This document shows, piece after piece, positions 1 through 12,500 of a stretch of DNA of 64,000 nt. A model generated the notes under the pieces. The model had not been told where the DNA came from, ran no database searches, and was given only the letters and a program-made list of their open reading frames with translations. Location of the stretch: the NCBI GenBank assembly GCA_949751835.1, contig CATKHK010000138.1:1-64000 (forward strand). Reading direction: 5' to 3'. The position numbers and the translations under genes were made by a program. How positions within the stretch are numbered: the first letter of the stretch is position 1; every line of letters starts with the position of its first letter. The DNA is from Blepharisma japonicum (lineage: Eukaryota; Ciliophora; Heterotrichea; Heterotrichida; Blepharismidae).

Positions 1-1276
1 TATACACTTTAGAGCATGGTGCGCAAGTACCATCAGAGCTTGGGACAAATTCATTATCATCGCACTCAAGGCAAGTTGATTCATCGCAACTAATGCATAA
101 ATCACCAAACTTCTCAGAGCATAATTTGCATTTGCCATCGAGGCTCCAATAATAACCATCATCGCAATTTGTGCAAACATTTGGGTTTTCCTGACAGTCG
201 CTGCAATGATCAGGGCACTTGCTACATTTAAGAGAGTTAATGTAGTAACCACTTTGGCAGCTAATGCAGCCTTTTTGATTGCAATATGTGCACTTACTTG
301 AACAAGGCTGACATTTATAATTTTCATCTAAATAAAAGAGTGAATTGCATTTCATACATTGCCCTAAATGATTACATTCATTGCAATTTTCATCACAAAT
401 AGTGCATTTGCCGTCTGGAGTCAAATAAGTCTCAAGAGAGCAGGTTTTGCAACCTGATTTATCGCAATCCTCACAATGTGGAAAAGTTAAAGAGCAACTG
501 GTGCAATAAGAAAACCCATCAGTGCTATTTGAGTCTATATAATATTTTTCAGAGCAGACTTGGCATCCTGATTTGTCGCATTGTTTACAATTAGGAATTT
601 TTGAATTGCAATCCTCACAATAAGAAAACTCATCCAAAAAATATCCATCCATGCATTTAGTGCAAGAAGTCGCGTTGCATTTATCACAGTTATAATCGCA
701 TGGAAAGCATTCACTATCAGAGTCTTTATAATAATGATCTTCGCAGCTTATGCAGCCTGTTTGGTCGCAAGAAGCACAACCGTCTGGACATATAGTGCAT
801 TCTCCATCAGCATTTAGAGTGCCGATATTACAATGATGGCATGCTTTTTCATCACATGACCAACATTTTGGGAATTTCTTATGGCATTCAGCACAGCTCC
901 CAGTTTCACTGTCAAAGTATTGATCTTCATAACAGCCGTTAGCTTGAACTTTCCTTTTTGCTGGCATATATATTCTTCCATTTTTCAAAGACATACCAGG
1001 AGAAAAGTAGTTAGCTGGATATCCTAAAGTTATATGATATGAAAAAGGAGCTTCCATATCTTCTTCGTCTAGACTTTCAAATGAGTCAGAATCTATTCAT
1101 GAGGAATTTTGATTCAGGTCTATACTGTTAAGGTTTTTTTGGGTTTGAGATTTTTCAAAGTCTGTTGGGGATTGATTTTGATATTGATTTTCATCTTGAA
1201 AGTTAGTTGAATATTCTTTAGGGCTTTGAGATGCAACAAGTGCAATCTGAAAGGTTATCAAAAATATCAAAGCCAT
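1..1276 (-). CDS. Secreted cysteine-rich repeat protein, 3' end outside window
   Basis: The frame stays open from an ATG at 1276 to the left edge (about 425 codons) when TGA is read as Trp; the first in-frame TGA lies at 1097-1099. A hydrophobic signal peptide (MALIFLITFQIALVAS) is followed by a Gln/Asn/Ser-rich, Cys-free linker to about residue 105. After that come CxxC-type repeats of roughly 25-40 residues with the pattern C-x2-C-x(5-7)-C-x2-C-x4-C, like the furin-like or growth-factor-receptor Cys repeats common in ciliate surface proteins. It is a close paralogue of the gene at 5617-8125, with the same signal peptide and the linker motif NQYQN-SPTDF. By comparison with that gene, the missing part should hold further repeats and a short non-Cys C-terminal domain. 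I infer a secreted or surface protein; the ligand is unknown. The family call is firm, the function is not. Confidence 0.8.
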
Positions 1277-2128
1277 AATAATTATTAAATCATCTACAAT
1301 TTTCCTATCAAATTATACAATTTCAAGATAAATATAAATTTTTCAAAGAGCTTTATATTTTTTATTTTATATAAGGCCAAGATATAGAAAAGACTTACAA
1401 TTTTAATCAGTGGTTTTAAAATTAGCTCTTAAGCTTTTATCTTATAACATAATTATATAAATTTCAAAAGATCTGTTTATTATTTAATATTACCAAAAAT
1501 TAAGCAAATTTCGCAAATCATATTTTTAAAAAGCTTATACTTTAAATTTCAAGGCTGTTTCTAGAACTCATGGCTAAGTTTAATTGGCAATACAGACAAT
1601 TAGAATACCTAAATTTATTATATTATAATTTTTTACATTTTTATGAAAACTGACATTCATAGGTTGGTATTGATAACACTTTCCTTGAACCTTATCATGA
1701 GTGTACAGTTCAACGTACCAAAGAAGAAATGAATTTTGCCCTTGAGGTAATTAGAATTTATTTTAATTCAAAGCAATGTTGAATCTAATATCAATGGTAT
1801 TTTCTTAGGTAATAAAATAGCTAGATTTTCTTACTTATATTTTATAAAGTGTCTACATTGCCAAACACCTAATATTTCTTCTTCGAATTCTTGCATTAAT
1901 CAATTAAGATTATTAACCTATTAATAGAATCAATTTATGCAACATAAAAAATCAAAAATATTGATCAAAACCAAATAATACATAAGAAAATTAAATAATA
2001 TTACGATAAGCAAATGAATTGAATAATTTTTTTAAACAAAAGATAAAATTATAAATTATGATAGTGACTTATTATTTAAATGTGCAGGAAAACAATAGGC
2101 CATAAATGCAAAATTTGGTGATAATTAT
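1277..2128. other. Spacer with duplicated 5' flank and coding-like scraps
   Basis: No intact gene is seen. The first about 320 bases resemble the flank upstream of the paralogue at 8125. The two flanks share 'tctagaactcat' (1560 and 8432) and, on the minus strand, a conserved peptide tail around LNLAMSSR with a stop 5-8 codons later (about 1549-1600 and 8415-8460), perhaps the end of a lost gene that was duplicated with the family. On the plus strand, 1663-1740 reads as a protein-like stretch (around NTFLEPYHECTVQR) between stops. The rest is AT-rich. Confidence 0.4.
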
Positions 2129-2303
2129 TTAATGGGCGCGATTAAATGTAAGACTGATATCGATTGGAAGATCACTTTCCTCTAAGTTAGTAATAAGAAT
2201 ATATTGTCTTGGAGATGCTTGATTCATATGCCATAATGAGGTATCATAATTCCCTAGACTCTTTATAATAATTTCTTTAAGATTTAGAGGTTCTGGAAGG
2301 TCA

Positions 2304-2550
2304 TAACTCTCAATTGAGCAGGTTTTTTTTTAAAGCAATAATAAGTAATCTACAAAATATTTAAATTGCATATATTTATCGGGAAATCAATTATTTTATA
2401 AATTTTGCATTTTAGAATATGCCTGTCTAAATTTCAGGAAATTTTATAATGATTATGATTAATAGTATTTAAAAATTATTCTCTTAATAATTTGTTAAGT
2501 TCCACAAAAGTAAGATTTTTCAATGTTTTTGTACTATCAAAGAACTTGAG
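2304..2550. other. 247-bp TA-flanked, IES-like insertion
   Basis: The paralogue at 5617-8125 has uninterrupted coding sequence here (LDFAYDLPEP). In this copy the alignment breaks exactly at a TA (2304-2305) and resumes exactly at a second TA (2551-2552). Removing the segment with one TA restores the frame and the identical peptide. The ends are partly inverted: TAactctcaattgag on the left, and TActcaagttc when the right end is read inward. The inside is AT-rich and non-coding. TA-bounded, precisely excised DNA is the hallmark of ciliate internal eliminated sequences made by domesticated PiggyBac or Tc1-type systems; that it is excised here is inference. Confidence 0.6.
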
Positions 2551-2704
2551 TAGGCAAAATCAAGGATAAGATTTCTATCTTCAAAATGGGTTTGATATCC
2601 TAATGAAATTTCTGAGGCGCAAGCTGATGACTCTTTATCTATTGAAGTGCCGCAAAGATAACACCTTGTATGAGGATCACAGCTATTACAAGACTCAGAG
2701 CAAG

Positions 2705-2720
2705 CTAAATAAATTCTTAC
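2705..2720 (-). other. 16-nt intron in the third paralogue
   Basis: On the minus strand it begins GTAAG and ends TTTAG. It sits at the same codon position as the intron at 5943-5958 of the intact paralogue and differs from it by one base. Without removal the frame is lost. Confidence 0.6.
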
Positions 2721-2818
2721 ATAAGCATTCTAAAATCCCTGAATCATCATAAAGAAAATACCCTTGATCGCATTTAGAGCATCCTGAAGACCCAAATTCA
2801 GTGCAATGTGAAGCAAAA

Positions 2819-2988
2819 TACTCAAGTCAACAATTAATTTATGTATTTGATAATGATTGCAAAACATATTTTTTAACTTTGCTAGACCTCTTTTCTTTAA
2901 CGGTTTTTACCCCACAAAATCCAGATAAAAATTAGTGAGCTTAAACTGAATTCTCTATTTGCCTTTTCTCTTTTGGCTTTTAAGTAAT
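2819..2988. other. 170-bp TA-flanked, IES-like insertion
   Basis: On the minus strand the coding frame around FGKANRSSI runs into a stop just past a TA at 2989-2990 and would resume at the TA at 2819-2820 with YFASHCTEFG. Excision gives one continuous in-frame sequence. The end TActcaagt is identical over 9 bases to the inward-read right end of the 2304-2550 insertion, which suggests a shared terminal signal. There is no paralogue alignment upstream of this junction, so this call is weaker than the first. Confidence 0.45.
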
Positions 2989-4093
2989 TATATGCTACTT
3001 CTATTTGCTTTGCCGAATAATATAACATCAGAAACGCAGAAATCTTGGTTTTCAGGATGCAATGGTTGGATTATATCACATTCATAAGCAATGAGAGGGT
3101 CTAATAATAAATATTAAGAATTATAAGAGAAGTAATAATAAAATACTCTTATCGAGAATATAAAAGACTCAGTGATTTCTAAAGCACTTAGCTTTAGAGC
3201 CGCTCTCTTAAAGGCTAAATAGTAGTATTTTTAAATGAATTAGAACAATCATTAGGAAATAAGACTTTCATTTGAGCAACCCCATAAGCGGGTGAATAGC
3301 TCGCTGAATTTCAAATTTGGTCTTAATAAGGAACAGCTATATAAAATTAAAAATTAAATTAACTCAGCATGAAAAGATTAAATTTCATTGTGCAGGAAAC
3401 ATCATTACATTTTAAACAGTTTTCGATGCATTTGACACAAGCTCCATCTGTGTCCATGAAATAGCCTGAATAGCATTCATTACAGCTTGTTCGGTTGCAG
3501 GTATTACAATATACTGGACATGTGAATCCGTCACTGCTTAGGAATAAATTATAATTACATTGGTTGCATGCTGTTTCATTGCAAGTATAGCATGTAGAGA
3601 ACTTTGAACGACAATTAGTACATAAACCAGTTTTGCTGTCAAGAAATTGATCATAAAAGCAGCCGTTTGACTGCAATTGTCTTTCTGTTGCGGTAGAGTT
3701 TAAATCTTGAAGATTTCTGCCAGCCATAGTGTTATATGGATATTGGTTCTCGAAAAAATCTTTTGGCCTTCTTTAAGATTTGCATATAACGGGGCGAATT
3801 GGGAATTTGAGCTCCTATTGGATCTTTAGGAAGCTCATTTGGGTTTCAGTATTGACCAATGTCTGCTGGATAATTCTGATTCTGGCTTCTTCCTGAAGGG
3901 TAATTAGATTCTGACTTCTTCCTGGAGGATAATATTGGTATTGAGATCCTCCAAAACTAAGAAGTGGCTGATTCATGGCTTCTCTTCCATTATCATAGTT
4001 TTTTGATTGATCATTAGGGCGTTGACTTGAATATGCAAATGCCAGCTGTAAAAACGCAAGAAAAACAAAAACCATTATAATTATTCTACACAA

Positions 4094-5616
4094 TTTCCAT
4101 TTTTGTGCATTAATCTTATAATAATTAGCTGAAGTTTTTCATATTTTTTATAAATGGTGTTTCTGATAAGTAAAGGTGTTACATTTTTAATTTTTGATGA
4201 TTTTAATTTTAATTAATACACTTTGTGAAGGAAAAGCATCATGGAATTGTAATTAGATGAAATTTTTGGTTTTATGCTTTGTAGAAAAGCAATTTTCTTT
4301 TATATCAATTAAAGATGCTGAATTTTTAGATTATATGAATAATTAAAAGCTAAAATTACTCATAATATATTCTTCTTTGCTTTAAGTTCAAGAGTTTATT
4401 TATTTAGCTTATAATTGATAGTTTTTTTTATTTGAATAGAAGAATATAATTGAAATTAATTACATAGAAAGAAGTGCTCGAAAATCTGGTAGATTATATG
4501 ATGAAAACCTCAAAATTGGCGAGAAATTATATTTGCCTGTATATAATATAATAGAGTTAATAGATTTCAAATCAGAATATAAATTTAGGGCAATTGCAAA
4601 ATACATAGACACAGTTTAATCATAATTTTCTTTATTCAGATTAGCATTAAATCTATCTCACCAAAAGAATTTAAGCTTTAGTTATACCCATGTAATTATT
4701 TTATAATTGTATTATTCATTATTTTATATAGATTTGGATTGAATTACTATCGATATCAGTGATTTAGTCTTCCTAATTACAATATTGCAAAATTAAAAAC
4801 TCCACATTTACTTTCAAACTTAAAATTAGAAATATATCTTCATTACGCCACTAAATATAGAAGGCCAAAAAATAGTTTTTAAGCAAACTAAAAATACTTT
4901 GACTATTTAAATTTATATTTTTCATATATTCATTAAAAAATTTGTAATTATCCAATATTTTCTATTTTTCTTTATAATATTCTTATAGGAAATAGTTCCA
5001 TTTTTGATTAAACATACATTAGAATTAAAAAAAGCTTCAAAATAATGTCAAATTCTTTACTTTTTATAATAATAAATAAATTATTGACAATTTAAAAAAT
5101 CACTATCACGATAATAAATGCAGAGGTTATTAAATTATAAAAGTGTGCCTTATTCTCATTAAATACCAAAATGGTTCATTATTCGAGCTTCTACACAATC
5201 TAAAGCAATTATCATTTATAAAGTTATTAAGAAGCTAATTAGCGTAGCAAAAATTCTGTTAAAGCTAAAAATTCTTTCAACCAAAATAACTTTAGTATTC
5301 TCAGAAAATTGACTAGATTACCAAATTTTTGACTTAGTCTCAGACCAAAGTTTTTATTCTCATAGCAGAGTGAGGTTAAATTTTTAAATTATAAAATAAT
5401 TTAGGAATGAGATATGATTATTTTAAAATTTTATAATAAGGTAAAATTTTGCCATATGCTCTAGCAAGAAAAAGAACTGCCCCAGATTATCCAAGTAAAT
5501 TATTAAGTACATTTATCTGGCAGGAATAAACTAGCCAGCCACTAAGAACCCTTATAAATCGCCATCTTTTAAAAATATAGATACCTTATAATCATAATTT
5601 GATGACTATTAGTTAA
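4094..5616. other. AT-rich spacer with a possible relic at 4450-4880 (+)
   Basis: There is no intact gene. On the plus strand about 4452-4617 and 4640-4882 read as protein-like frames, the second with one TAG and one TGA. They contain stretches such as RSARKSGRLYDENLKIGEK and SLPNYNIAKLKTPHLLS. They may be two pieces of one decayed gene; no family is recognised. I see nothing in 4890-5616. Confidence 0.25.
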
Positions 5617-8125
5617 CTAACCACGATTAAACTTGAATCTGACATCGATAGGAAGATCACTGTCTTGAAGGTTAGTAGAAATCATATATTGCCTTGGAGT
5701 TACTTGAGTCATATGCCATGACGAGGTGTCATAATTCCCTGGACTCTTTATAATAATTTCTTTAAGGCTCAGTGGCTCTGGGAGATCATAAGCAAAGTCA
5801 AGGATTAGGTTTCCATCTTCAAAACTCGTCAAGTACCCAACTGAGTTATCGGAAGTACAAGTTGATGACTCTTTCTCTATTGTAGTCCCACAAAGATAGC
5901 ATCCAGGATGAGGATCGCAGCTATTGCAAGACTCAGAACAAGCTAAATAAAATCTTACATAAACATTCTAAGACTCCAGAATTATCATAAAGGAAATGCC
6001 CTTGTTCACATTTAGAACACCCTGAAGTTCCATATTCAGCACAATTTAATATTGGATTTTCTATTGTTGAATTCGGTAAGAATGAACCCTCACAGCGAAA
6101 TGTAGCTGAGTTATAAGTCATATTTCCAATACAAGAGCAGGACCCATTCAAATTATTCACCATATAGTAAGCATCTAAACAAGCTTCACATACTTGTATG
6201 CTATTTCTGCAATCTGCACATCCAGGCGCACAAGGCTGACAAGCTCTGGGGTACTGGTAATCAAGCCAATAGCCAGGAGCGCACTCGCACTCTCCCAAAA
6301 CGTTTTCTCTCATATTTTTATCCCCCGAGCACTTTAGTGGCAAAATACATTTGATCGATTTGCCATAAAATAAGTCCACTACTTCACAAGTTTTACAACC
6401 AAAATCTGAGCAAGGCTGGCAAGTATGCGAGTATCCAATAGCATAAGAATTTGATTTACAAGAGCAGGTTCCATCTCCATTGTTTATCATATTTGCAGCC
6501 CAACACTTACTGCAGCTAGTAGGACTGTTACAATTTCTGCATCCGTAAGAACACAGTTTTCGAGAATTTGTAGCGGCATTTCAATAAGTACCTGCAGCGC
6601 TAAAAAGTTCACAAGTTCCATCTTGATATGGTTGTATTCAATTTTCACACTCTGAACAAGAATTTGAGTCATAACACCGTTTGCAGCCAGGTGCGCATGG
6701 TCTACATTTGTTTCCGTTGTAATCTCAGTAATAGTAATCATCACAAATCGAGCATCAAATACCACTACAATGTTGACAGTTTTTAAAAACTTCAGTACAT
6801 GGGACGCAGGTACCATTAGTATTTGGGACATAGTTATCTTTAACACAACCTAGGCAAGCTGTTTCTATGCAAGAATTGCATGATTCACCAAACTTCTCGG
6901 AGCATAATTTGCAGCTTCCATCGGAGCTTATATAATAGCCATTATTGCACATCATGCATCAATTTGGGTTTCCATCACAATACAGACAATTATCTGGGCA
7001 TTTAATGCATACAGAAGAGTCTATCCAATTCGTTGTGTAGCCGCTTTGGCATAAATTGCAGCCATTTTGATCGCAATTAAGACAATTACTTGGGCAAGGC
7101 TGGCATTTTTTATATTCATCTAAATAAAAAGATTGATTGCATTGTGTACATTGCCAAAAGTCTGTACATGTAATGCAATTATCATCACAACCATCAACGC
7201 AATGGCCACTTGAGCTTAAACGATACCCTCCTAAGCAATTTCTACAACCTGATTCGTCACAATCAGCACAATTAGGATATGTTAAATTGCAATGAGCGCA
7301 AAAAGGAAATCCATCGGCACTATATGATTTTAAAGTATAGCCTCAATGGCAAGCTTTGCATCCTGATTTGTCACATGTGGAACAATTAGGAATTCATGAA
7401 TAGCATGAAGTGCAGTGAGAAAGCTCATTCATAAAACTTCAATCGTTGCATTCCAGGCAAGAGTTTGCATCGCATTTCTTACAGTTCACATCACACGGTA
7501 AACACTCACCATCAGAGTCTTTATAATAAGAATCTTTGCAAGTAATGCATCCGGTTTGGTCACAAGTATCGCAGCCATCTGGACATAAAATGCATGTTTC
7601 GTCAGCAGTAAGATTGCCTTGAAGGCATGTATTGCAGCTTGTTTCATTGCATGACAAACACATCGGAAATTTCCTATGGCAGTAAATGCAGTTTGAAGTT
7701 CGACCATCGTAGTATTGTCCATAATTGCAGCGGTTATCTTGAAGCTTTCTTTCTCCTTGTGCTGATTCGTTTAAATCCTTTATTAAATTCCCACTACTAT
7801 TCGTACTGTTTCACAAATTATCAGCATCTTGGCTTGCTTTTAAATCTGTTGACTCTTCATTTGGATTTTGCTTTATTGACGACTCATTTGGGTCTTGCAC
7901 ATTTCTTGAGTCCTCGTCTACCTTGTATAGGGCTTCAAATGATTCTGAGTCCATTTGATTTTCGCCTCCTTCATTAAGGTAGTTTTGGGGATTTCCAAAA
8001 TCTGTTGGTGATTTATTCTGATACTGATTTTTGTCCTTAATATCAGTTTGATGTTCTGTAGAGCTTTGCGATTGATTTGATATAACAAATACGATCTGAA
8101 AGGCTATCAAAAATAATAAAGCCAT
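5617..8125 (-). CDS. Secreted cysteine-rich repeat protein, complete
   Basis: A single 830-residue frame runs from ATG 8125 to TAG 5617 once TGA is read as Trp (at least nine TGA codons) and one 16-nt intron at 5943-5958 is removed. Features in order: signal peptide MALLFLIAFQIVFVIS; a Gln/Asn/Ser-rich linker to about residue 130; roughly 15-20 Cys-rich repeats (C-x2-C, C-x2-C-x4-C) to about residue 750; then a Cys-poor domain of about 85 residues ending FKFNRG. No C-terminal membrane segment or GPI signal is evident, so it is probably secreted or held at the surface by partners. It is a paralogue of the genes at 1-1276 and 2129-4093. The Cys repeats resemble those of the giant protein encoded at 9547-19542. 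Ligand and role are unknown. Confidence 0.85.
5943..5958 (-). other. 16-nt spliceosomal intron
   Basis: Minus-strand sequence GTAAGATTTTATTTAG. Splicing turns a premature end into ECL-SCSESCNSC and opens the C-terminal domain. The same intron is conserved in the broken paralogue at 2705-2720. Its length and GTA...TAG borders match the tiny introns known from heterotrichs. Confidence 0.85.
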
Positions 8126-9546
8126 AATAATTATTAAACCATCTACAATTTTTCTTTATAAAAAATTTAGATCTAGAGACATATTTTACAATTTTCGATA
8201 TAATTTATAACCTTTAGATCATTTTTCACCAGTAAATGTTTTAAATGGCGCCTTAAGCCTTCTCTTTCATAATAAAGCTAATAAAAATCAAAAAGACTCC
8301 AAATGCTTTAGCTTATATATTAGAGGATTCGAATAAAGCATTTCAAATATAAATATTATGAAATTATTTGCAAATCAAGCAAAGTTTTCATGTCAGTTTC
8401 TTAAAATCTCTAGCTTTTAAATTCCAGGCTGCCTCTAGAACTCATAGCCAAATTTAACCAAAATCAATTTAAATGCGTATTAATGGGTAATTCTATTACA
8501 ATAAAACTAGTGAGAAAAGTTTAGAATTTCTAAAGGGTTCTGGATCAAAGACAACCATTAGACAGGCCATTGATGAATTCAAAGATAATTTACGGCAATT
8601 GAAGCTTCAACAATTGATAGGATACAACTATTTGAGACTTTTCTCAATAAGACTTTTAATAGGGATAGGCTATACACATAATTTAATCCTAAAAGAAACG
8701 GCATTCAATTTTGTTGAAATTCCTATAAAAATTAGATTTTAAGCAAATAAATGGAGTTCAAAATGTATAATGCTTATTTTACAAGCTTAGTTATATATCA
8801 TAAATTCCTTAAAATGAGTATGCATATATTTTAAATCTAAAATTCCGGAAAATTGATAAAATAATTATTAATAAATGGAAGATAAAAGAATTGAGGAATA
8901 AGAAAAAGAGCAGTGCATTTTATTAAGTTTCCTAGATTTTTTGAAAGGAAAAATTTCTCAAAAAATTATCTTGGTGTAGGAAAAGACATCTTGCTTCTCC
9001 TATGTTCCATATTTCTTTACTAACAAACTTCTAAATTTTGAAAATTAGAAAAAAATTTTATATGAAGCCTTTTATGATAATAAAATTTCAAAAGAATTTT
9101 AAAAATCTTTTAGAAATATTCAGAATCTAAGAATGTTATACAAAATTATAATTCTAATTAAAGTTTATTTAATTAAGTTATGAAAAAGGATAAAATCATC
9201 ATTAAATTTGATGATTTTTGTTTAATAATTATTTGACTTTATTTTAGGTTCTCTTTTATTCTTAAATTATTCGGTAAATTCTTTTAACTATAGAAAATTA
9301 ATAGTTTATGTGTAAAAATGTATATCGATTTATGTATAATATTTTCGAGCATCGGCTTATAAAATCACAGCCAGCCAATTATTTAAAGGTCAGAACACGA
9401 TATGGAGGCTTTATTGGAATCCTTTTATGCATATTTTTATAAACATTTGATATAAAACTTTCAAAAATTATTTAGAACGTAAGCCAAAACCATTTGATTT
9501 AATTAATCTATAATTTTTATCATTTATTATAAGAAAATTATAAAAT
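8126..9546. other. Spacer with two weak coding-like pieces
   Basis: The first 330 bases are related to the flank at 1277-1600. On the plus strand about 8497-8742 is open between stops without an ATG (around SGSKTTIRQAIDEFKDNLRQ). A 36-codon frame at 9332-9442 (MYNIFEHRLIKSQ..., then a hydrophobic GGFIGILLCIFL) looks like the N-terminus of a lost membrane protein. No intact gene is seen; both pieces are probably relics. Confidence 0.25.
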
Positions 9547-12500
9547 ATGTCAAATTTAATTCTGCTTTGGCTATTTTTGCCGTTCTTTCTACTTCAAGCG
9601 GTTGAACTTGATGGTTCAGTCTTAGTTAATGATGGTACTGACGTCTACATTGAATTTACTTTAGCTCCAAAAAGTCATGCCAAAAACGTAAATCATCAAC
9701 CAAAAACAGACACTAAAAGACTTCTTCAGGACAACTCAGAACCTTGTGAAAAAGAAATGATAATAGATGCAACCCTATTTAAGTTTAGCACTGGATGCTG
9801 TCCTAAATCTACATATTATGATGGGAAAAAATGTATTCCTTGTCCTAATGAGTGTGCTGATTGCAAAGATATTACTGGTGAATGTATTCATTGCAGGCCT
9901 GAGCTTGCTTTAGATGTAGAAATTATTAAGAAAAGTCCTTGCTGCCTGGAAGGGTCTTTTTATAGTGGGTCAAGCTGTGAAAAATGTCCTGAAAATTGTT
10001 TAAGCTGTAACAGTACAAGCTCATGCGCTCTTTGTCAGCCTGAAATGACTGCTGATATTAAAATCAAAAGCAAAAAATCTTGTTGTCCTAAAGGCACATT
10101 TTATAATGGATCTGATTGCATTTCCTGCACTCCTAATTGTTCAGAGTGTGAAGATATAACTCAAAAATGCATAAATTGCGAAAAAGAAATGGCCTTAGAC
10201 ATAAAAATAGCAAAATCTAAACCTTGCTGCGACCCTTCAAGCTATTATAATGGAATTAAATGCATACCTTGTCCTGAAAATTGTTTGGAATGTGATGGCT
10301 TGGGCAGCTGCAAGACTTGTGATAAAGGGATGGACCTTGATATTAGCATCAAAGGCAAAGGAAAGTGTTGCCCTAAAGGCCAGTTCTATAATATAGTAGA
10401 AAATGATTGCAAATTATGCTCGCCAAATTGTTTAGAATGCGAAAAGTTGGGGAGCTGTAGCATTTGTGATAAAGAAATGACTCTTGATCTAGCTATAATT
10501 ACTTCAAAAAAATGCTGCCTTCAAGGACAATTTTATGATAAAATTGAAAAAATCTGTAAACTATGCTCTACTAATTGTTTAGAATGTGAAAAAGTTAATG
10601 AGTGCCAATCTTGTGATAAAGAAATGACATTGGACATGATTCTTATAAGTAAGTCAAAATGCTGCACAAAAGGAGAGTTCTATGATTTAACAGAAAATAT
10701 ATGCAAACCATGTTTAGATGGTTGTTTAGATTGTGAAGGACCAAATAAATGCAGTTCTTGTGGCAAAGAGATGACTATTGATATTGCTATTGTGAATACT
10801 AAAAAATGCTGTCCTGAAGGAGAATTTTATGACTCAGTTCAAAAAGTATGTAAGTCATGCTTATCCAATTGCTCAGAATGTGATAATGAAAACGATTGCA
10901 AATTGTGTGAAAAAGAAATGACTGTTGATACAACTATTATAAGTTCAAAAATGTGCTGTCCTCAAGGACTATTCTATGACAAAAACGAAAACGATTGTAA
11001 ACCATGCTCAGATAACTGCTTGGATTGCGCTGGAAAAGATAAGTGCTATTCTTGTGGAAAAGAGATGACGTTGGATTTAGCCATTAAAAATACAAAAAAA
11101 TGTTGTCCTTCTGGACAATTCTATGATACCAAAGAGAAGTCATGCCAACCTTGCTCTGCTAACTGTTTTGACTGTGAAGATTCAAATGATTGTAAATCAT
11201 GCGATAAAGAAATGACTGTTGATACTACAATTATAAGCTCAACAAAATGCTGTCCTTCAGGACAATTTTATAGCACACCAGATCATGAATGCAAACCTTG
11301 CTCAGAAAATTGTTTAGAATGCCAAGGACTTAATAAATGTCAATCTTGCGACAAAGAAATGACTGTTGATATAGCAATTGTAAGCTCTAAAAAATGTTGT
11401 CCTGAAGGAGAATTCTACAATTCTCCTACAAAAGAATGCATCTCTTGTTCAGAAAACTGTTTAGAATGTGAAAATACAAACAAATGCAGCACTTGCGAAA
11501 AACAAATGATTATTGATACTTTTATCGTGAGTTCAAAGAAGTGCTGTCCAAAAGGGGAGTATTATGATTACTCTGAAGATGAGTGTAAAACATGCTCAAA
11601 TGATTGTTTGGAATGTAAGGGACCAAATAAATGCAGTTCTTGTGAAAAAGAAATGGTTCTTGATACTGCTATTGTCAGATCTAAAAAATGTTGCCTTCCA
11701 GGACAATTCTATGATAAAATTGAAAATACATGCAAATCCTGCTTAGATAACTGCTTAGACTGTGATACTCAAAATGATTGTAAATCCTGTGGAAAAGAAA
11801 TGACATTGGACATGATTCTTATAAGTAAGTCAAAATGCTGCACAAAAGGAGAGTTCTATGATTTAACAGAAAATATATGCAAACCATGTTTAGATGGTTG
11901 TTTAGATTGTGAAGGACCAAATAAATGCAGTTCTTGTGGCAAAGAGATGACTATTGATATTGCTATTGTGAATACTAAAAAATGCTGTCCTGAAGGAGAA
12001 TTTTATGACTCAGTTCAAAAAGTATGTAAGTCATGCTTATCCAATTGCTCAGAATGTGATAATGAAAACGATTGCAAATTGTGTGAAAAAGAAATGACTG
12101 TTGATACAACTATTATAAGTTCAAAAATGTGCTGTCCTCAAGGACTATTCTATGACAAAAACGAAAACGATTGTAAACCATGCTCAGATAACTGCTTGGA
12201 TTGCGCTGGAAAAGATAAGTGCTATTCTTGTGGAAAAGAGATGACGTTGGATTTAGCCATTAAAAATACAAAAAAATGTTGTCCTTCTGGACAATTCTAT
12301 GATACCAAAGAGAAGTCATGCCAACCTTGCTCTGCTAACTGCTTTGACTGCGAAGATTTGAATGATTGCAAATCTTGTGATAAAGAGATGATTGTTGACA
12401 CTGCAATTATAAGCTCAACAAAATGTTGCCCTTCAGGACAATTTTATAGTATGCCAGATCATGAATGCAGGCCTTGCTCAGAAAATTGTTTAGAATGCCG

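Larger units (their letters stand above)
2129..4093 (-). pseudogene. Third cysteine-rich paralogue, interrupted by TA-flanked insertions
   Basis: Pieces of a family member lie in order on the minus strand. They are: a signal peptide and Pro/Gln/Tyr-rich linker (4093-3740), Cys repeats (3727-3365), a middle piece (about 3260-2991, around AYECDIIQPLHPEN), and a C-terminal domain (2818-2129) that aligns codon for codon with the end of the gene at 5617-8125, including a 16-nt intron at 2705-2720. Taken as written it is broken. There are two compensating frameshifts near 3912 and 3775, and non-coding inserts separate the pieces. Cutting at TA dinucleotides (2304-2550, 2819-2988, and possibly 3102-3259 and 3297-3359) rejoins all pieces downstream of 3727 in one frame, ending NRAH-stop at 2129. 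So it is either a decayed gene or a gene carrying unexcised IESs. The frameshifts favour decay; the clean TA junctions favour IESs. Confidence 0.6.
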
